64,000 nucleotides of DNA from Branchiostoma floridae (GCF_000003815.2 NC_049997.1:1050023-1114022), one strand, 5' to 3'; counted from the stretch's first letter, positions 45,801 to 61,100 are shown. The notes: generated by a model from the sequence alone, not told the origin. Made by a program: numbers and translations.

Positions 45801-48800
45801 TATCATTGTGGCTGATGTAAAACAGTACCACCACAAACAGTAACATTAGGCCAAAGTCCCTCAGAACTTGGTAAATCTTCCGACGATGTCTATGTTTTGT
45901 TTGCATATTTCGTACATAAGCTGCCTTCGGTGGGTGCATCTTCTGTGGGGCTAAAAAATAAAACATAACAATGGTTACATTTACGTGCGACGTACATTTG
46001 TTTTCCTATACCCATGATTACCACGTTACATATTAGATGATAGTTTGCAACCTTAAGATATAGACAAATAGGACAACAGGCTGGATGAAAGTGCTTCAAT
46101 GGTCAGTCTACTCACCATACGAACCATTATGAAGGGAAATACAGACCCAGTAACATTTGGGACCAAATTTGCCACACCGCAGCAGTGACACCCACATCCT
46201 GGTTGCCAGACCCACCGCACTACACCCTGAATACCTTTGGTGCCGTAGCCAAATTTGGAAACTGGCCTCCGGATAGTAGTAGAACTTTGCCAGCTGGGCT
46301 ACCCGACCGTGAGCATATCCTTAAGCGCTGTTGGTTACTAGGAGCGTGTAGCGCGATTGGTCTGACAAGCAGGCGAATTACACCGTACTGCAGTTGAAGT
46401 AGAGCAAGTCACGGACAGACGTTCACCGTAATGGCCAGGAATTAGCTAAACTTATCACTAACTATTTGGCTGTGTACAAATACATCAGTGATTTACTTTT
46501 CACGGACGTATAATAAAAAATTTCAGTCAGAATAAAAGTAGAAATACCTTTACAGTCCCGAAGTTGTACATGTAGTTCCGTTTTGTTTATCTCGTATGTC
46601 TTCAGGTTCTTAGCGGACCTCTGGGAACAGACCAAGGCAAGGAGAACCGCAATGACGAAAACCTGGGGATATACATAAACAATAAGTTCAACTTTCATTG
46701 CTTTCTATAAAGAACCATTTGCAAGAGAGTATATGTACAATGTTTTAGGCTGGCTCTCATTGATTTAGAAATAAGGATGTCAAATTTCATTCTATATTCA
46801 CAATCTGCATTTGTTCTATGTTTTATACTTGCTTTAGTAATTAGGATGATAAGTTTGTTTCTTCTTTTTCTGCCATACATTGTACCGTGTACGATCGTTG
46901 CGCAATAAAGTTCTTCTATGTAATCCCCGAACACTTTCCGAATTAAGAAGTAAAACTAAGCTTTTTACTACCCCCAAATTCAGACAATCCCTAGGGGATG
47001 CGTCGTATTTCTAACCTCATCACCATGTGTGTTTGGGGTTTCAGGTTGCTGAAATGTTCAAACTGAAGAGTAGTATCAAGAAATCAAACCGAAAGAGTGT
47101 TTACTAAAATTGTCATTTTACCTGACCCGTCTCTGTGACGACACATGATAGACTGAAGGAAAAGAAGAAGGCCTTAAGCCAGGCCTCACTCTTCTCTCTA
47201 CCCCAGTCCAGACTGTATAGGATCACAAAGAACGACGACACCATAGACACCAGCACCACCAACACCCACGCCATGGGCTTTGACCAACGGGACAGTCGAT
47301 CTCCTAGAAACCATTCGGGGAGAGAATACGGACAACATACGTACGTTACTCAGTGAGTGATACGCAAGCGCTTGAGTGGATAAATATACTAGCACTGGTG
47401 CCATAAAAAAGTGCAGGCCGAGCCAGGGGAACATTAGTACTTTTGATTAACGTAGACAGGAGGCAAAGTTTTCTTTCTGGACATGGACAAAATCATTTGT
47501 AGCACGTCCTTAGCGTATATTTGTGACCAACTTTCAATGAATACATGTAGTGTTAACTGACTAACTGTTGTTTATTTTTTACTGTAGTGAAAAACAAGCA
47601 TACCATGTCTAGGACACAGCCGCATGCCCATAGTCACAACGGGCGCTGATGCCTCCACACGGAACAGCTTATCCGGCACCACGACCACAGGTGCTACCAG
47701 AAGAGCTGTCATTAGTCCAACGTACAGCTCCTATGGTACATATGGAAATAACATTAAACCTATTACTAAAATACATGATTGCGTAGAAATCGTAATTGAC
47801 GCATACTGAAATCGCGAGTGAATCAATCACGTGCAAACTATTTCAGATCGAAATGTGGGGTGAAAAAAGCTGTCTCACTTGTAATGTGAATTGTATAAAT
47901 CCAAGATCATACACAGTGTCGTTGAGGATCATCCCGCTGCCGTTGTTAAACCACATGGCGCTGGCCAGCATGGTGCTGTTTAGTACAGCCAAGCAGCAGG
48001 ACAGACGCTCTGCCTTGGAAAAACTGGACCCTGTAGAGAGGTTTAAACACATATCGTTAAGTCCTTATTTCAATACCTTGTCATTTATGTACGATATGTG
48101 CGTAACTGTTACTAATCATGACTCAGTCAAACTGGAACGTTACGGCTTACTCCTTAATTTTTTTGGTTAAGACGACAACATATTCCATTATGAATTCGAA
48201 TACAAAAGAGTTTTCAATATCTATTGTTCAAAAATACCTTCAGGTGGCACAAAAGGAGATGTCCACAAGTGTTGATCGGAGAACATTGCGTCTGAGTTCT
48301 CGCGGAACATGCAACTGAAAGATTGAAGTTCTTCTCGGGTGGCCACATTTAGGACCTTTCGAAGTTGACAGTCACTTCTGATGTCAGACAGCCAGTCATA
48401 ACAAAGAAATTGATAGCTGTAAAAGACCGACATTTGTTCTTCAGTTTTGGTTGAAGAATAATATAATCACTAATAAACTCAGATTGAGTAAATGAAGTAT
48501 AAAAAAATTAGCTATTAACTATGACGCAACATAAACGCGTTGTCTGCTTCTTACACTTCGTCTGTTTGTAAATCCTTCACAATGATGTCCCTCAGAAACC
48601 ACGAAGCATCGTCAACACCGGTATTGTCATGCCAGATATGCAGCAGTTCCAGATGTCCTAGTGACGTCTTCAGAGGCATGATGACGTCATAGGAGCCGCC
48701 ACGTAACAGCGACTGCAAAAGACAAGACAGTCTCACGTTCAAAGTTGGTTTCTCATTGTTGAAATGGCTTGCTGTTCAAGCGCTTATGTTTTAGTGTTTA

Positions 48801-51800
48801 CCTGTGACAGATCCTTTAGCGTTTGCCTCAACAGATTCCTCAAGAGAAAAAAGAACATATATTTTATGTCGTACGACTTGTCTTAGTATTTCTAACATCA
48901 CTCTATCTTACAAATATTTTAAGCCAATATTGAAATTGGAATAAATTGGTGCCTTAGTTATCTAATTGAGCTACCAATTGTGACGTTCAGAACAGTTGCA
49001 AGGCTACATATTTTGAATAAAACTTGTCGATGTCGACCAATAACAACGACCAACTTGAGAGAGACTTGAGACTTTGATCAACGACGCTGATCAAAGTACT
49101 TTCACATTTGGCAAAGGGCATAAGTACACTTTTGCACTTTAGCAATTTGAAACATAAAGAGAGGTTTACAGATAGAGAAAATACAGCTTTAGATCAAGAC
49201 TTACTTCTCCTGTAGGATTCAACGCTTTGGCTGTCGTCTTGCACCTTGATCCGAATATTTGAAACCCAATTCGTGCCGAGGTACCTGCACCAATCATGGA
49301 TCCGGTGGTAACGGTGATCTGGTATAGGTATGGTGCTGGCATCCTATCCGGGAGGAGGACGGACAGCTGTGGTAACTGCCTTTTCTTTCCGAGAGTTCCT
49401 GATCCTCCACGTATCTTTTCCTAGCAAAAAAGTACATGAGAAGTATGAAGTCACGGAGCCTTTAGAAATTCTAATTGGCGAAAGAAATGCGTACGAAGAT
49501 TTTTCTATTTACTCACCCGAAGACGCTGAAAGTCTACATTAAGGATGATGATCAGAAGAAGATAGAGAGCCCACTCGCTGATGACCGTGTAGAAAACAAT
49601 GTTGTTTTTGCTTAGGCTCTCGGGCTTGCCGAAGACGTTGTCGAAGTCAATAGAGTTTGGAAGTAGACGCACGGAGCCTGCTACGGCAGCCTTCGGCCTG
49701 GGGTAGCTGCAGTTACATCTGATGACACTATCAGATAGATCCACGTGGACCTGATGACAAAATTTTTTTGTGTGAATAGTCCTTAAATATGACATGATTG
49801 GAATACAAGTTTATAGAATGCATTATTCTTAATACAGAAAACATTCAAGCTATGAAATGATGTGGTTTATTTTGATTTACTACTAGTGTACTGCTACTGT
49901 CAGTCAGTTGTTGTGATTTGCCCATAAATCTCCAATGTCCTTTTTTTCATTAGATAAGATTGGCTTACCCCACACGCTGTGTCTTCCCACTTCTCCGACG
50001 TATAATCCCAGTTGACACAGCTCACTGTTGATGCCTGAAGTAGATAATCCTCGGGCAAAGGTGCAGTTTGCAAATGAGTGTTGGGACCTATATGTATATC
50101 AAATATAGAATGTTTGTGAAAAATAAGCTTTGTAACATAACATGATACACCAAAGTATAAACGTCCATTTAGCGTTACGTCGAGCTAGTTGACAAATACC
50201 ATAATTATTTTAATCTATTATTAATTAGTGCAAATTAGAAATGACAGATCTAGTGATGCTACAAGACAGGTTAGTTGCATATGGAGTGAGTAATTGTAAG
50301 TGCGTGTGCGGCCTTCAATTGTAACTATTCATGACAGGTTACCTGATGTCCGTATCCCAACATACAGCCTTCCTGTCATGCTCGGGACATTCGGAGTAAA
50401 TGTATGCCGGCTTCCCTTGCCTCGATGCCAAGCCAGAACAGCATCTACCTCCTTAACCACGACCATATCGTCATAAATCTCCTCTGTCGGTGGCGTGTCA
50501 TAACGAAAGTATACTCGGAATACAGTATCGTGATCCCACCACGATAAATGCATGATCATGAGGATGCTTGGAGAGGGTACGTCAAATGCTTGGAAAGCCA
50601 TTGTCCCGTTGCTTTTTTTACCAATAGCGGCGTCATCCAAGTTGCTGATATGCCCATCAGAGGCATTACTTGTTGCGTACGGTGTCCCAACTAAACCCAT
50701 ACTTTCCTCCAAATCACGTTTTGGACGTCTTGGTTGTTTTAGGTGTGCGAATTCCAATGTTAGTGGCATCGTGACACCGAGTTTTACGGAGCAGCCTTGA
50801 GCTTCTATGGAGAACATATTCACTGAAGTTGTGACGTTTTCTCCGAAGGTAGATGAGTTCCAAGAAAACAGATTCCTCGCCATGGCAACCAACTTTTGCA
50901 AACAAAAATAACGACAAATGTTGGTCAGCGAAGTGAAAACATTGTGAATCTACAGGTACCTTTGGCAAGGGTTTTACATGTTTTACACATGAAACGTTAA
51001 TCAATTATAAGCTTAAACGGAAATCCCCATGCTCATAAAGTAAGTTCCTATTAATAACATACAAGAAATACCACTATCCCACCAACCTTGGCGTCTGCAC
51101 TGCCATCCAGGGAACAGTTTATAGTAAAGGCTGACATGGTAACCTGGCCTGCTTGAAGCGTCACGTGGCTATTAGCTGTTGACCTTGCAATGGTGACGGT
51201 GACATCGTCGATTCCAAATACTGCGATATAATCCTCCGTCGTTGGCAAAATGTCCAGTATACTGTTTGCCGCTCGGTCAATGGCTTCCATTAAAGACAAT
51301 GCAGCATTTCGAAGCTATACGTTGAATACACATTTGAAAAGTTTTACAGGTTGCTTTAACTCACTGGTATTGATGTAGTAAGTAAAGTTGTCCTAAAAAG
51401 TCATGGACAAAGCATGGCACCGTATTGATAGCTATTATTAGTGTAATGCGGCCTCACTACGCCTCGCATTTTCAGCCAGGCACACAGCTTCAACCCTACT
51501 AAGTGTGTTGGGTTTTTCTACGTACAGAGGTTTTATATCTGAAGTCATTCTAGTGACTTTCTCCCTAAGGTTAAAAGCAACTGTTCCAATAATTGTTTTT
51601 AGACAGGGTAAACGACTAATCTACCCTGTTTAAATAAACATTGACTATAATGACTAGTGCGAAAGTAAACGTCACATGGGTACATTGTGAGAACAATATT
51701 CTAACCTGCTGTTGGAATTTCAGTTGCTTGTCTTTGATAGTCATCAGCTGTTGTTTTGGTGACACGTCCACTGAGTGCACGTCAATGGCATCCGTTTCAA

Positions 51801-54800
51801 ACAGAGACACGGAGTCATCTACAATGGTGTAGTTTCCGGTTGGAAGAAATTGCACCAAAGAAGACACAGTCTTTGCTACGACTGCAAAAAAAAAAAAAAG
51901 ATACTCAATACAACAATAATGGGGAAACAATACGTGGAAATGACCATACATCAGTTATTGAATTTTATAATTTTATAAGAAATGGTACCTAGTATTCTTT
52001 TATTGTTGACTGTCTCAAAAGAGAATGCAAAGTAATGTCGTATGATATTTATTGAATGTATATAGTTGCTCATACGCACTCTCATTCATCGTCTCCATCG
52101 CTGTTATTGAAGATCCGTGTGAGGCTCGGATGAGCAAAGAAGACGTGTTCAAGATATCTATAGCTTCGCCCTGTGAATGCATAAAGGTATCTAATTTACA
52201 TTGTATAGGGACCCAATTTTTCTCTAGTGGAATCTCGCATGTTACTTACACTTAAAAGAAGATATCTTTGGCCATAGTTATATAGTAGTATACGTGCGAT
52301 CGTACTGATGTTTTTTAACGACAAATATGCTACCGTAATTCTATTTTCATTTCTATGCTAGACACTTTCATAAAGTTTCTAGTCAAAGCTTGTCATAGTC
52401 TGTTTACATGGATTACGCTTTAGGAAATGATATACTGTGATCAAAAGCCACTGGATCTCTGGAAATCATCTTACCAGAATGACGGGAAAGTTGGCTGATG
52501 ATGGTGTTATCACCTCCGTCTGAACTAAAGGAGAAATTGCTGCTACAATTGCGATGACATCGTCTATAGGAACACCTCCATCGAGGTATTGGCCCAGTTG
52601 GTCCTTTAGACGCAGTATCTAATTAAGCAAAACAAATTGAAATTGAATTTGATGTCGTTGCTATTGATGGTAAAGTTTGTGTGTAACCCTTTATTTGGTA
52701 TCAGAAGCACGACGAAAGGATTTAGAATGGTAAAATCTAAGTTAAGTGTCTACTGAAAATCTTGAAATAACTAAATGCTGAAATAAACAATTTCACTACC
52801 TTTTCAAGAGGACTTAGCTTCGTTTCAAAAGTCTGCTGCACCCCTCCGTCGTCAGCTAAAAGATGACATGCAATAATAAAGCACATAAATCAAACTTATT
52901 AATACCTTGAACATGAAATTTGACAAAAATGGTAATGTGCATGTGACTATGACCATTAGGTTTTGCCCCTTTAACCAATTCACACGCACCTAGTGACGCC
53001 GTATGTAGAGTTGATAAATCAGTTCTTAGATTGAAATCTGTTAGATAATACAAAATACAGTTTATTTAAAAAGTCAATAGTAAATATACATTTGGAATTG
53101 AATAACATAGCAACGCCTTTAAATTCTTCCATTCCTTGTAATTAGCCAAGCTTTGTCAATCAGTGATGAAATACTATAGCTATCACTAAGGTGTATATGA
53201 ACATATGGACAACACAGAAATGTTTCTAATCTGACCAGTTGCTGTTATTGCCGTTGTCGTCTCAAGCTGTTCCAGCTTAAATGGCCGTAATTCTGTTGTA
53301 GATTCTGAGAGGTGAACAAAAACGGTTTCAATGAGTGTGTCCCGGGACTCTCAATACACATCAACATCAGATCTACGCAAGCCTGACCTAGTCTCTTAAT
53401 CTCGCGAGACTAGGTTAATCTGTGAACAAGATGGACTGACAGCCATCGAAACTTTCGAGGTACGTGACTGTGTATACCTTTGAAAATAGTCATTGTTAGA
53501 AGAAAATTCTATTAACATCAACATCAGGTTATGCAATCAATCATATAAGACATGTTTTGAGGCAATAGATTACCAATTGTTTCAACTTCTGTTGGAGGAG
53601 GTACAGCTGTTGGAGTTGCTGCTGCTTTGATCTCCAAATCCTCCTTGTCTGTCGGCATCATCACAGATGGTTGCTGATCGTCAACGTCACTTACAACAGC
53701 TGGGTCTACAAAAGACAGAATTTTTCTTTGATGTGGCTACTGTTAAAGCGTACGTCATCCATGCAGAAAAGAAAGATCATAATAACGACTTAAGAATAAG
53801 AACATAAGAATCTATATACGAGACATGTAGCCTTTCACAGTGTCTCCTTTCAATATTGTATGTATAGCGTGTAGTGTGTACTAGATTACGTGTAGTTTGT
53901 ACTAGATTAATGCAAGTTCTAAGTAGTCTGTTATGCCGCAGTGGTCTATATTATACATTGTGTTTTCTGTCAATATTGTATAGCCTGGAACCTACATGTC
54001 CAGTTTTAATTAATAGCCAGTTGCCTTATACAATGTAAATTACTTTACCTTACATTGTACCTGCGACAATTGTTGTGCAATAAACTTTGACTTAACTTGA
54101 CTTGACTCCAGTGTACATTCATAGCTTCATTCCCAATCACAATAATTCTTCATGAGTTCCCAGGTAACATACCTGTAGTATCATCAGCATCCACAGCATT
54201 GGTGCTGCCAAAGCTCACTGCTTCCGTACTACGTCCGTACTTGCTGACGGCTACAATCCAAATGATGTACTCTGTCTTTGGGGAGAGCTGAGTTATATTG
54301 AACTGCGTTTCTTTAGCTGGTAAGCTGGAACAAAAAAACGAGTTGCAATCGCTGTTACAATTGCCTTTAAATCTACCATGATCTGGTTTTGGATTACCTG
54401 CAACATTGTGATGAAAGGTGGTAATAAACCATCAAACATGTCATCTTTTCGTATAAAATAGGTTGATGATAGTTTGAAGCGAAGGCATTTTTCTTTTCTG
54501 TGGTATGTGTTTAAAACATAAGAAGTGTATTGGACAATGAAACCTGCAATCGTGAATCCGAATATGTCCGAGCACGGACATATAGTAACAAAACATTTAT
54601 TCACATTTATCCAGCGCAGCACCAATAGATAGGAATATTTTCTTGAGTAGAATTGTGTTATAAGGTGCATATAAGATAATCGTGCATAGCAACATTCTAA
54701 TTATCCAAATAAGGAGCTTTGCTAACCTGAAACGTATCTCCTTCTGGCTTGCAGCGTTGATTACTCTGAGATCGTAGGACACCACAGCTGCGAGAGGTGG

Positions 54801-55168
54801 TGTCCATACCACGTACATCCAGGTGGAGGAAATGTTTCCAGCTGTCAACTGAGTCGGCGAGTCCGTATCTGAAGTACATTAGATAACAATCAGAATCTCG
54901 CCTTATGTAGATGATGTGTTGTCTTCTTTCGCGCAAATATGCCTCGTAATCACACGAAATTGTTTTGACCTTTTTGTTGTGCACACGTAACGATTTGATA
55001 GGTGATATGTATAAATAGTAAGGCCTTCTCGATTTATTCTGCTCAATCACACAGCTACGCACACACACACACACATACATACATACACGCGCGCACGCAC
55101 ACACACACAACACACACACACATGTATATATATATATACACACACAAACGCACACACAGGTACATACA

Positions 55169-55199
<31 letters not shown>

Positions 55200-58100
55200 C
55201 AAAAGCTACCAAAACATAACCTTCTTGGCGAAGGTAATCAACTAGATACTCGTTGCTCTTTTCTGACCTGTTGCACTTGTCAAAGTTGCTTTTTCACTCC
55301 GACCAAACCTGCTGACCGCAGTCAAGCTAATGGTGTAATGAGACGCAGGGACAAGCCCTTGTAGCAAATAGCTATTGATGCTCTCTGGAAGGATGAGTGA
55401 ACTAGTTGATCGCCGTTTTCTTTGTTGTTCTTCGTTTCTGTACGTAAGCTCGTATCCCGTGAGCTTAGCAACCGGTGGGGTCCAGATCAGAGCAAAGCTG
55501 CCTGGCTCGATAGCAGTAATTATCAAATCCGATGGGGCATCGGTATCTGTGGTTAAAATGACGAAGATATTAGAGACGCTAGAATTAAGAAAACAATTAC
55601 CAAGTTATTCAATGTTCAAAAACATATATGAGTGAACAAAAAGAGCAGCAACACAGAAAATTGAAATTCAGAAGCGCAAGAGAAGAATGATTGCCGAAGG
55701 AGGGACAATGATAACATATTTCCACAACAAGCATCGTGTCCGCCTTATGGCGAGGGTTGTGCTCTCACCTGTTACTACGGTTACTTCTGCTTGCTGTCCA
55801 TCCTTGTACAAACTGATGCACGTCACAGACACCACGTACTCTGTAGCTGGTGTTAGAGATCTTATGTCAGCGAAGACTGCAGATTCAGGCAGATATTGCA
55901 TTGTAGTTGTAATCCCGGTTTCTTTGTCTGTTACCCACACTCTGTAGCCGGTCACCACTGCTCTAGCAGGCTGGAACCATTGCACAGTGACTGATTTCGT
56001 GCTGACATGACTGATACTGAAGTTTGTAGGAAGTGGCAGGCCTGAAGTTTCAATAAGAAATTTGTGATGACAGAAAATCTTTTGCGTGATCTGAGTTATT
56101 GCCCAGCCTAACATATACTAGTGTAATTGTGTTTAAACTATAACCACGCAATCTAATATGTATATGATGAATAGGATATATCAAAAGAAGTGTACTCCTC
56201 AGTGTGCAGTGGCTAAAGCATTATATACGGGATTGTCGTGCTACAATGCTCGTTTAAGAAGAAGATAAAGCAGCACGCAATAACATATATGACATATATG
56301 CACCAATGAGAACTGAAAATACAAAATAACGCATACAATGTGAAAAGTAATTAGCAACACGTTAAGTCTTGGTATAGTGTGTATTAAACGTAATATCATA
56401 ACTACCCGTTATACACTCTACACTGGCGTTAGCGCTGTCGTTCCAAAGTCCGAAGGTAAGAACAGTGAGAGAGTACTGCACTCCGCTGAACAATCCAGTA
56501 ATAGTGGCATTGGTGTCATTACGACTCCAGAAAGATATCATTGGTGAGGGTTGAAAGAAACCTACGAAGGGATTGAATGCTGTTTTCATTATATTTGCAA
56601 ATCTAGACATGATGCGAAATTAAAGTCTCCAAAATAAATGCAAATCATCAACGAATTCGAAATAGCCACTACCGTGAAAAAGCAAGCTAGCAGTAACCCA
56701 AACTAGCACTATCAATGGCTCGGGCTCTGTGGAACCCTTCCCTTCAGAGACCTCACCCATGGTTGCAACAAACGTAATCTATCCGGCCTAGAAATCTGAA
56801 AGGCAGCTTTAAATACTGACCTAATGTAGGTATGTATATGATACTGTAACCCCTGATGTCAGCAACTGGTTTGATCCAAGTTAAAGATATTGAAGTTGTT
56901 GTTGTAGACGAACACGAAAGATGAGAAACAGGGTCGAATCCTGTGGGTAGAAGAGTTCAAGGGTTAAAAGTGGTCGTCTGATATATTCTTCTTTATCATT
57001 ACGCATTATTAGACATCTATTGCATTAAATCTAATACGGGCTTTTCCTCTGGAAATTGAATCCATCTAAAACACACGAAATACTTTACATTCTACAAAGT
57101 CGAAGAAAACCTAATGTAGCAACACTCATCTTTATGATTCTTAAAATCGCATGGATGAAAGTGCTAAAATGTATTCGAAACTAACTTCTAATTAACATAT
57201 GCACGCGTGTAAAATTCAGACCTAACGATGCAAATTATTGTACAAATGACAAACTTGTAACAGAGGACTAGTTCCTTCACTGCTAACGCTAAAAACAAAT
57301 AAATAGATAGATAGATAGATACACAGAGAGAGAGGGAAAGAGATAGAGAGAGAGAGAGAGATCATTATCCCTTACCATCACAAGCAAACCTAATCTATAC
57401 CCAGTCGCACAATAGCAGTTGAAATCACCAACAGTGTTGTTACAGAACTGCCCACAGCCACCGTTCGCAGTGTCACATTCGTCAATATCTGACCAAAATA
57501 GATGGAAATTTCAATGTTATACAATGATTCTTATTCTTTCGGTATCAAAAATGTTTTGTCAAGTATCAATGTTGTCGAAGGAACTATGCTTACCGTCACA
57601 AGTACGCCCGTCGATATTCAGTATGTAGCCAGCATGACAGAGGCACCCAAAACTGCTAATGGTGTTGTTGCAAACTTGCACACAGCCGCCATTAGTTGTG
57701 TCACATTCATCTATGTCTGTTGCAAAAGAAATAAATGTGGTATTAGTTGACGATGGCTGTGTTAAGGTTACTGCGGAAAATTTTCTTCGAGTTACAATAG
57801 TCGTCGCAATAATATAAACAGAAGCTATAATAAACCAGTTATCAATAGTAAATGTTGTGATAAATAATATCAATGTGATAGATTGATAATGCAAAGCTGT
57901 ACATACCTTCACATGTGAAACCGTCCGCATTCAACACGTAACCAATGCTGCAGGTGCATCGGAAACTACCAATGTTGTTGTTACATATCTGCTCACAACC
58001 GCCATTTGCAGCAGTACATTCATTGATATCTAGACAAAGATTTAGAGGTTAACATTTAAAAAATGACCGTTCAAGATCTTAGTTCTTTGCCAGCAGTTAT

Positions 58101-61100
58101 TGGCTCAGTTACTTAAGAAAGCATTGTTGACCAAAACTAAGAAGACATTACACAACTATTTTCAACCCTATATCCGCAAGGAAGCAGACAAAAACAAATG
58201 TCATCTTTACCATCACAGGAGAATGCGTCAGCGTTTAAGCTGTAGCCTGTTCCACATGAACACTGGAAAGTCCCAATGGAGTTGATACAATTCTGGTCAC
58301 AGCCACCGTTTGTAGTGTCGCACTCATTCACGTCTGTATGGTTAAGAAACAATATAATACTTCGCCCATGCTGTTAGTCTACTTGTAGGCGAGTCAGAAT
58401 AATGCTAATAAAATATTTAAACAAGGATATTTTTGCGGTTTTAGATCTGATTTATTTAAGAAAAAAAGAGAACCCGTTAGATCCCCTGGCACAAGTGGTC
58501 TAGTCCAACATCGCGATTTATAGAAGCAAACAAAACATCGTGCTGAAAACTGCTTTCCTAAAGCCCCAATAATGGAATTGACCGGAGGGTCAGACTGGGT
58601 AAAGTACCAAAAGATTTAATTGAATTTAATTTAATTTAATTTGATTTGATTTGATTTAATTTAATTGAATTGAATTTAATTAAATTTACATGCACATGAC
58701 TTATGCCTTGTTGTGGTTTATATCCGCAAGCTGATGATTAAAAAATGAGACTAGTAATCCTTTTTGGACACATTTCTACGTTCCGGAGCTTAAGAAGGAA
58801 CAGATGAAAATCGAATGTCAACTGAAAAGGTAATGTATTGTATTGCTTACCATCGCAAGCAAATTCATCGCTATTTAACGTGTAACCAGTGGTGCAGGAA
58901 CATTGAAAACTCCCGATATCATTCCAGCAGGCCTGCTCACATCCGCCTTTTGCAGAAGCACATTCATCCACATCTATAGTTTAGGACGAAAATAAAAGAC
59001 ATTAGCAGTATGGCATGTAGGACGTTGTACTTCTGAGAATACATCAGTCATATAGATCAATTCCTAAGTCGTGATCAAACTGATAACAGGAAAAAGTTAT
59101 ATATCCTTCCCTTTTTCACGTAACCTGTTTCAATTTTTGAAACGCCCAGTTCTAAAGTTAGCTATATGACGTATGTCACTTGTTTTCTAGCTTCTTTTGT
59201 ATTCACCACCGAAAAGTTATGAGATGATATGGCAAATAGCAATACATATTTGTACAAAAGATAGATGCTTACCGTCACAAGTAAAGCCATTACCATTAAG
59301 GCTGTAGCCAGCCCCACAGGAACACTGAAAACTCCCGATGTTGTTCGTACAAATCTGCTCACAACCACCGTTCCAAGAACCACATTCATCGACGTCTGTA
59401 TTGACAGATTTTACAAGATACACACATATACAAAAATTTGAAGACCGCAATCGTAGTATCTAATAACGTATTTGAATTAATTTAGCAACCATCAACGTTC
59501 CCATTACTACACAAGGATACACTGTAGTCTCTAAACAAAATTTGACGTCTGTCACTTAAAAAATATACATAGACGCTACATAATTGTCGTGGATTGAAAA
59601 ATAGATTTTAAGACGTCATTTGACATTAATTAAAGAATATATAATATTTATGTTAGAATGAAGTTTCTGTACCATTCTAACTGTTCCAAAGATTCAGTCT
59701 AATAAACAAATCATTGCAATCAACCAAAAAGGAATAGCAAAATACATACCGTTACAAGTAAAGCCGTCGCTGTTTAGACCATAGCCATCCTGACAGGAGC
59801 ACTGGAAACTCCCAAATAGATTGGTGCAGGTTTGCTCACAACCACCGTTTCCAACAGAGCATTCGTTGACGTCTGTACAAAATCAAGTGATGGTTTTATC
59901 ACTTTGAATAAGTACCAAAAAACATTACCTTACTTTACCTGTACGGAAGAAACAAAATAAAAAAGAGGAGCTAAGTATCAGTCAATTGACGTTGCCTTTT
60001 GATCTGCTAGGTAATTAAAGAAGATCATGGAGTGAAGAATGATTTGCAACAATATGTGTTTCATATCTAGATTGCATTTGTCCAGTACAACCATTATCAT
60101 CATCATTTCGGGGGGGGGGCTTCTCTGAGCATCTTGTCTTTCATTAAATTAGTTCCTGGACCTGGTCATTAACGTAATAGGCAACGAGACCTATAATCAT
60201 TATGTTAACATCAATGTATAAAAGTGATAAAATTGCTCACCGTCACAAAAAAATCCATTGGCATTTAAAATGAAACCAGGCCAACAGGAACAATGGAAGC
60301 TGCTGATAGTGTTTATACAAATCTGATCGCAACCACCACTGGCAGCCCAACATTCGTCCAAATCTGCATTAAAAATAGAAACGAACACATATACTGTATT
60401 TTATTATGTTTTCTTTCAGCTGGGTCATATAAAATATGTTGATGTGCTGTTGATGTGTTCCTTTTATTTCTAGTCACATATAATGTAACTTAGTGATTGT
60501 GGAATTATAATATTTTCACGTGATGTTACCCGTTGACAAATACTGGCCAGTTGAGTAACCAGTGCCTCAGTCAAACCAACAAATACACAGAGAGTGGAGA
60601 GTACCGCATTACCCTTGCTTATTGTAGATTAACATCTGTAAGATATTAACTCAGAACGTAGCCCATTGCGAGGTGAACACGAGTAAACACACATAACATA
60701 TTCTCACCGTCGCAAGTGTGACGATTGCCGTTCAAGGCATATCCAATTCCACAAGCGCACCAGTAGCTACCTATGATGTTGCTACAGCTCTGTTCACAGC
60801 CCGCATTTCCAACGGCGCACTCATCGATGTCTGTATAAGTCAAACGAAAAATATATAACAAAAACTGAGAGTCAGATTTTCCCCACCTAAATATAACCGA
60901 AATTATCAAAAGCAGGCTACATATAATGATGACGGAAAATATTTTTTCGGGTATCATGGCTAAAATCAAAGTCTTCATCAAACATATAGATATAATTTCG
61001 GCTAATTTGAGACTTACATATACGTATACATGGTACTTAAAATGTACAAATCACCAAACTTATATCTTGCAATACGAAGGTAGGGGATATTTTCCACATA

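Noticed and set aside
46185-46397. 70-codon plus-strand frame in a polycystin-1-like intron
   Set aside because: GC-richer than its surroundings and possibly repeat-derived, but no second copy or domain was found in the window.
48802-48838. 37-base segment as a constitutive PLAT exon
   Set aside because: Its required entry phase (2) does not match the upstream exon (0). Skipping it restores both phase and the canonical PLAT sequence.
55002-55364. Open frames of 120 and 171 codons on both strands at 54697-55364
   Set aside because: They consist largely of CA/TACA microsatellite translation (runs of T, H, Y, I or C, V) overlapping true FN3 exons.
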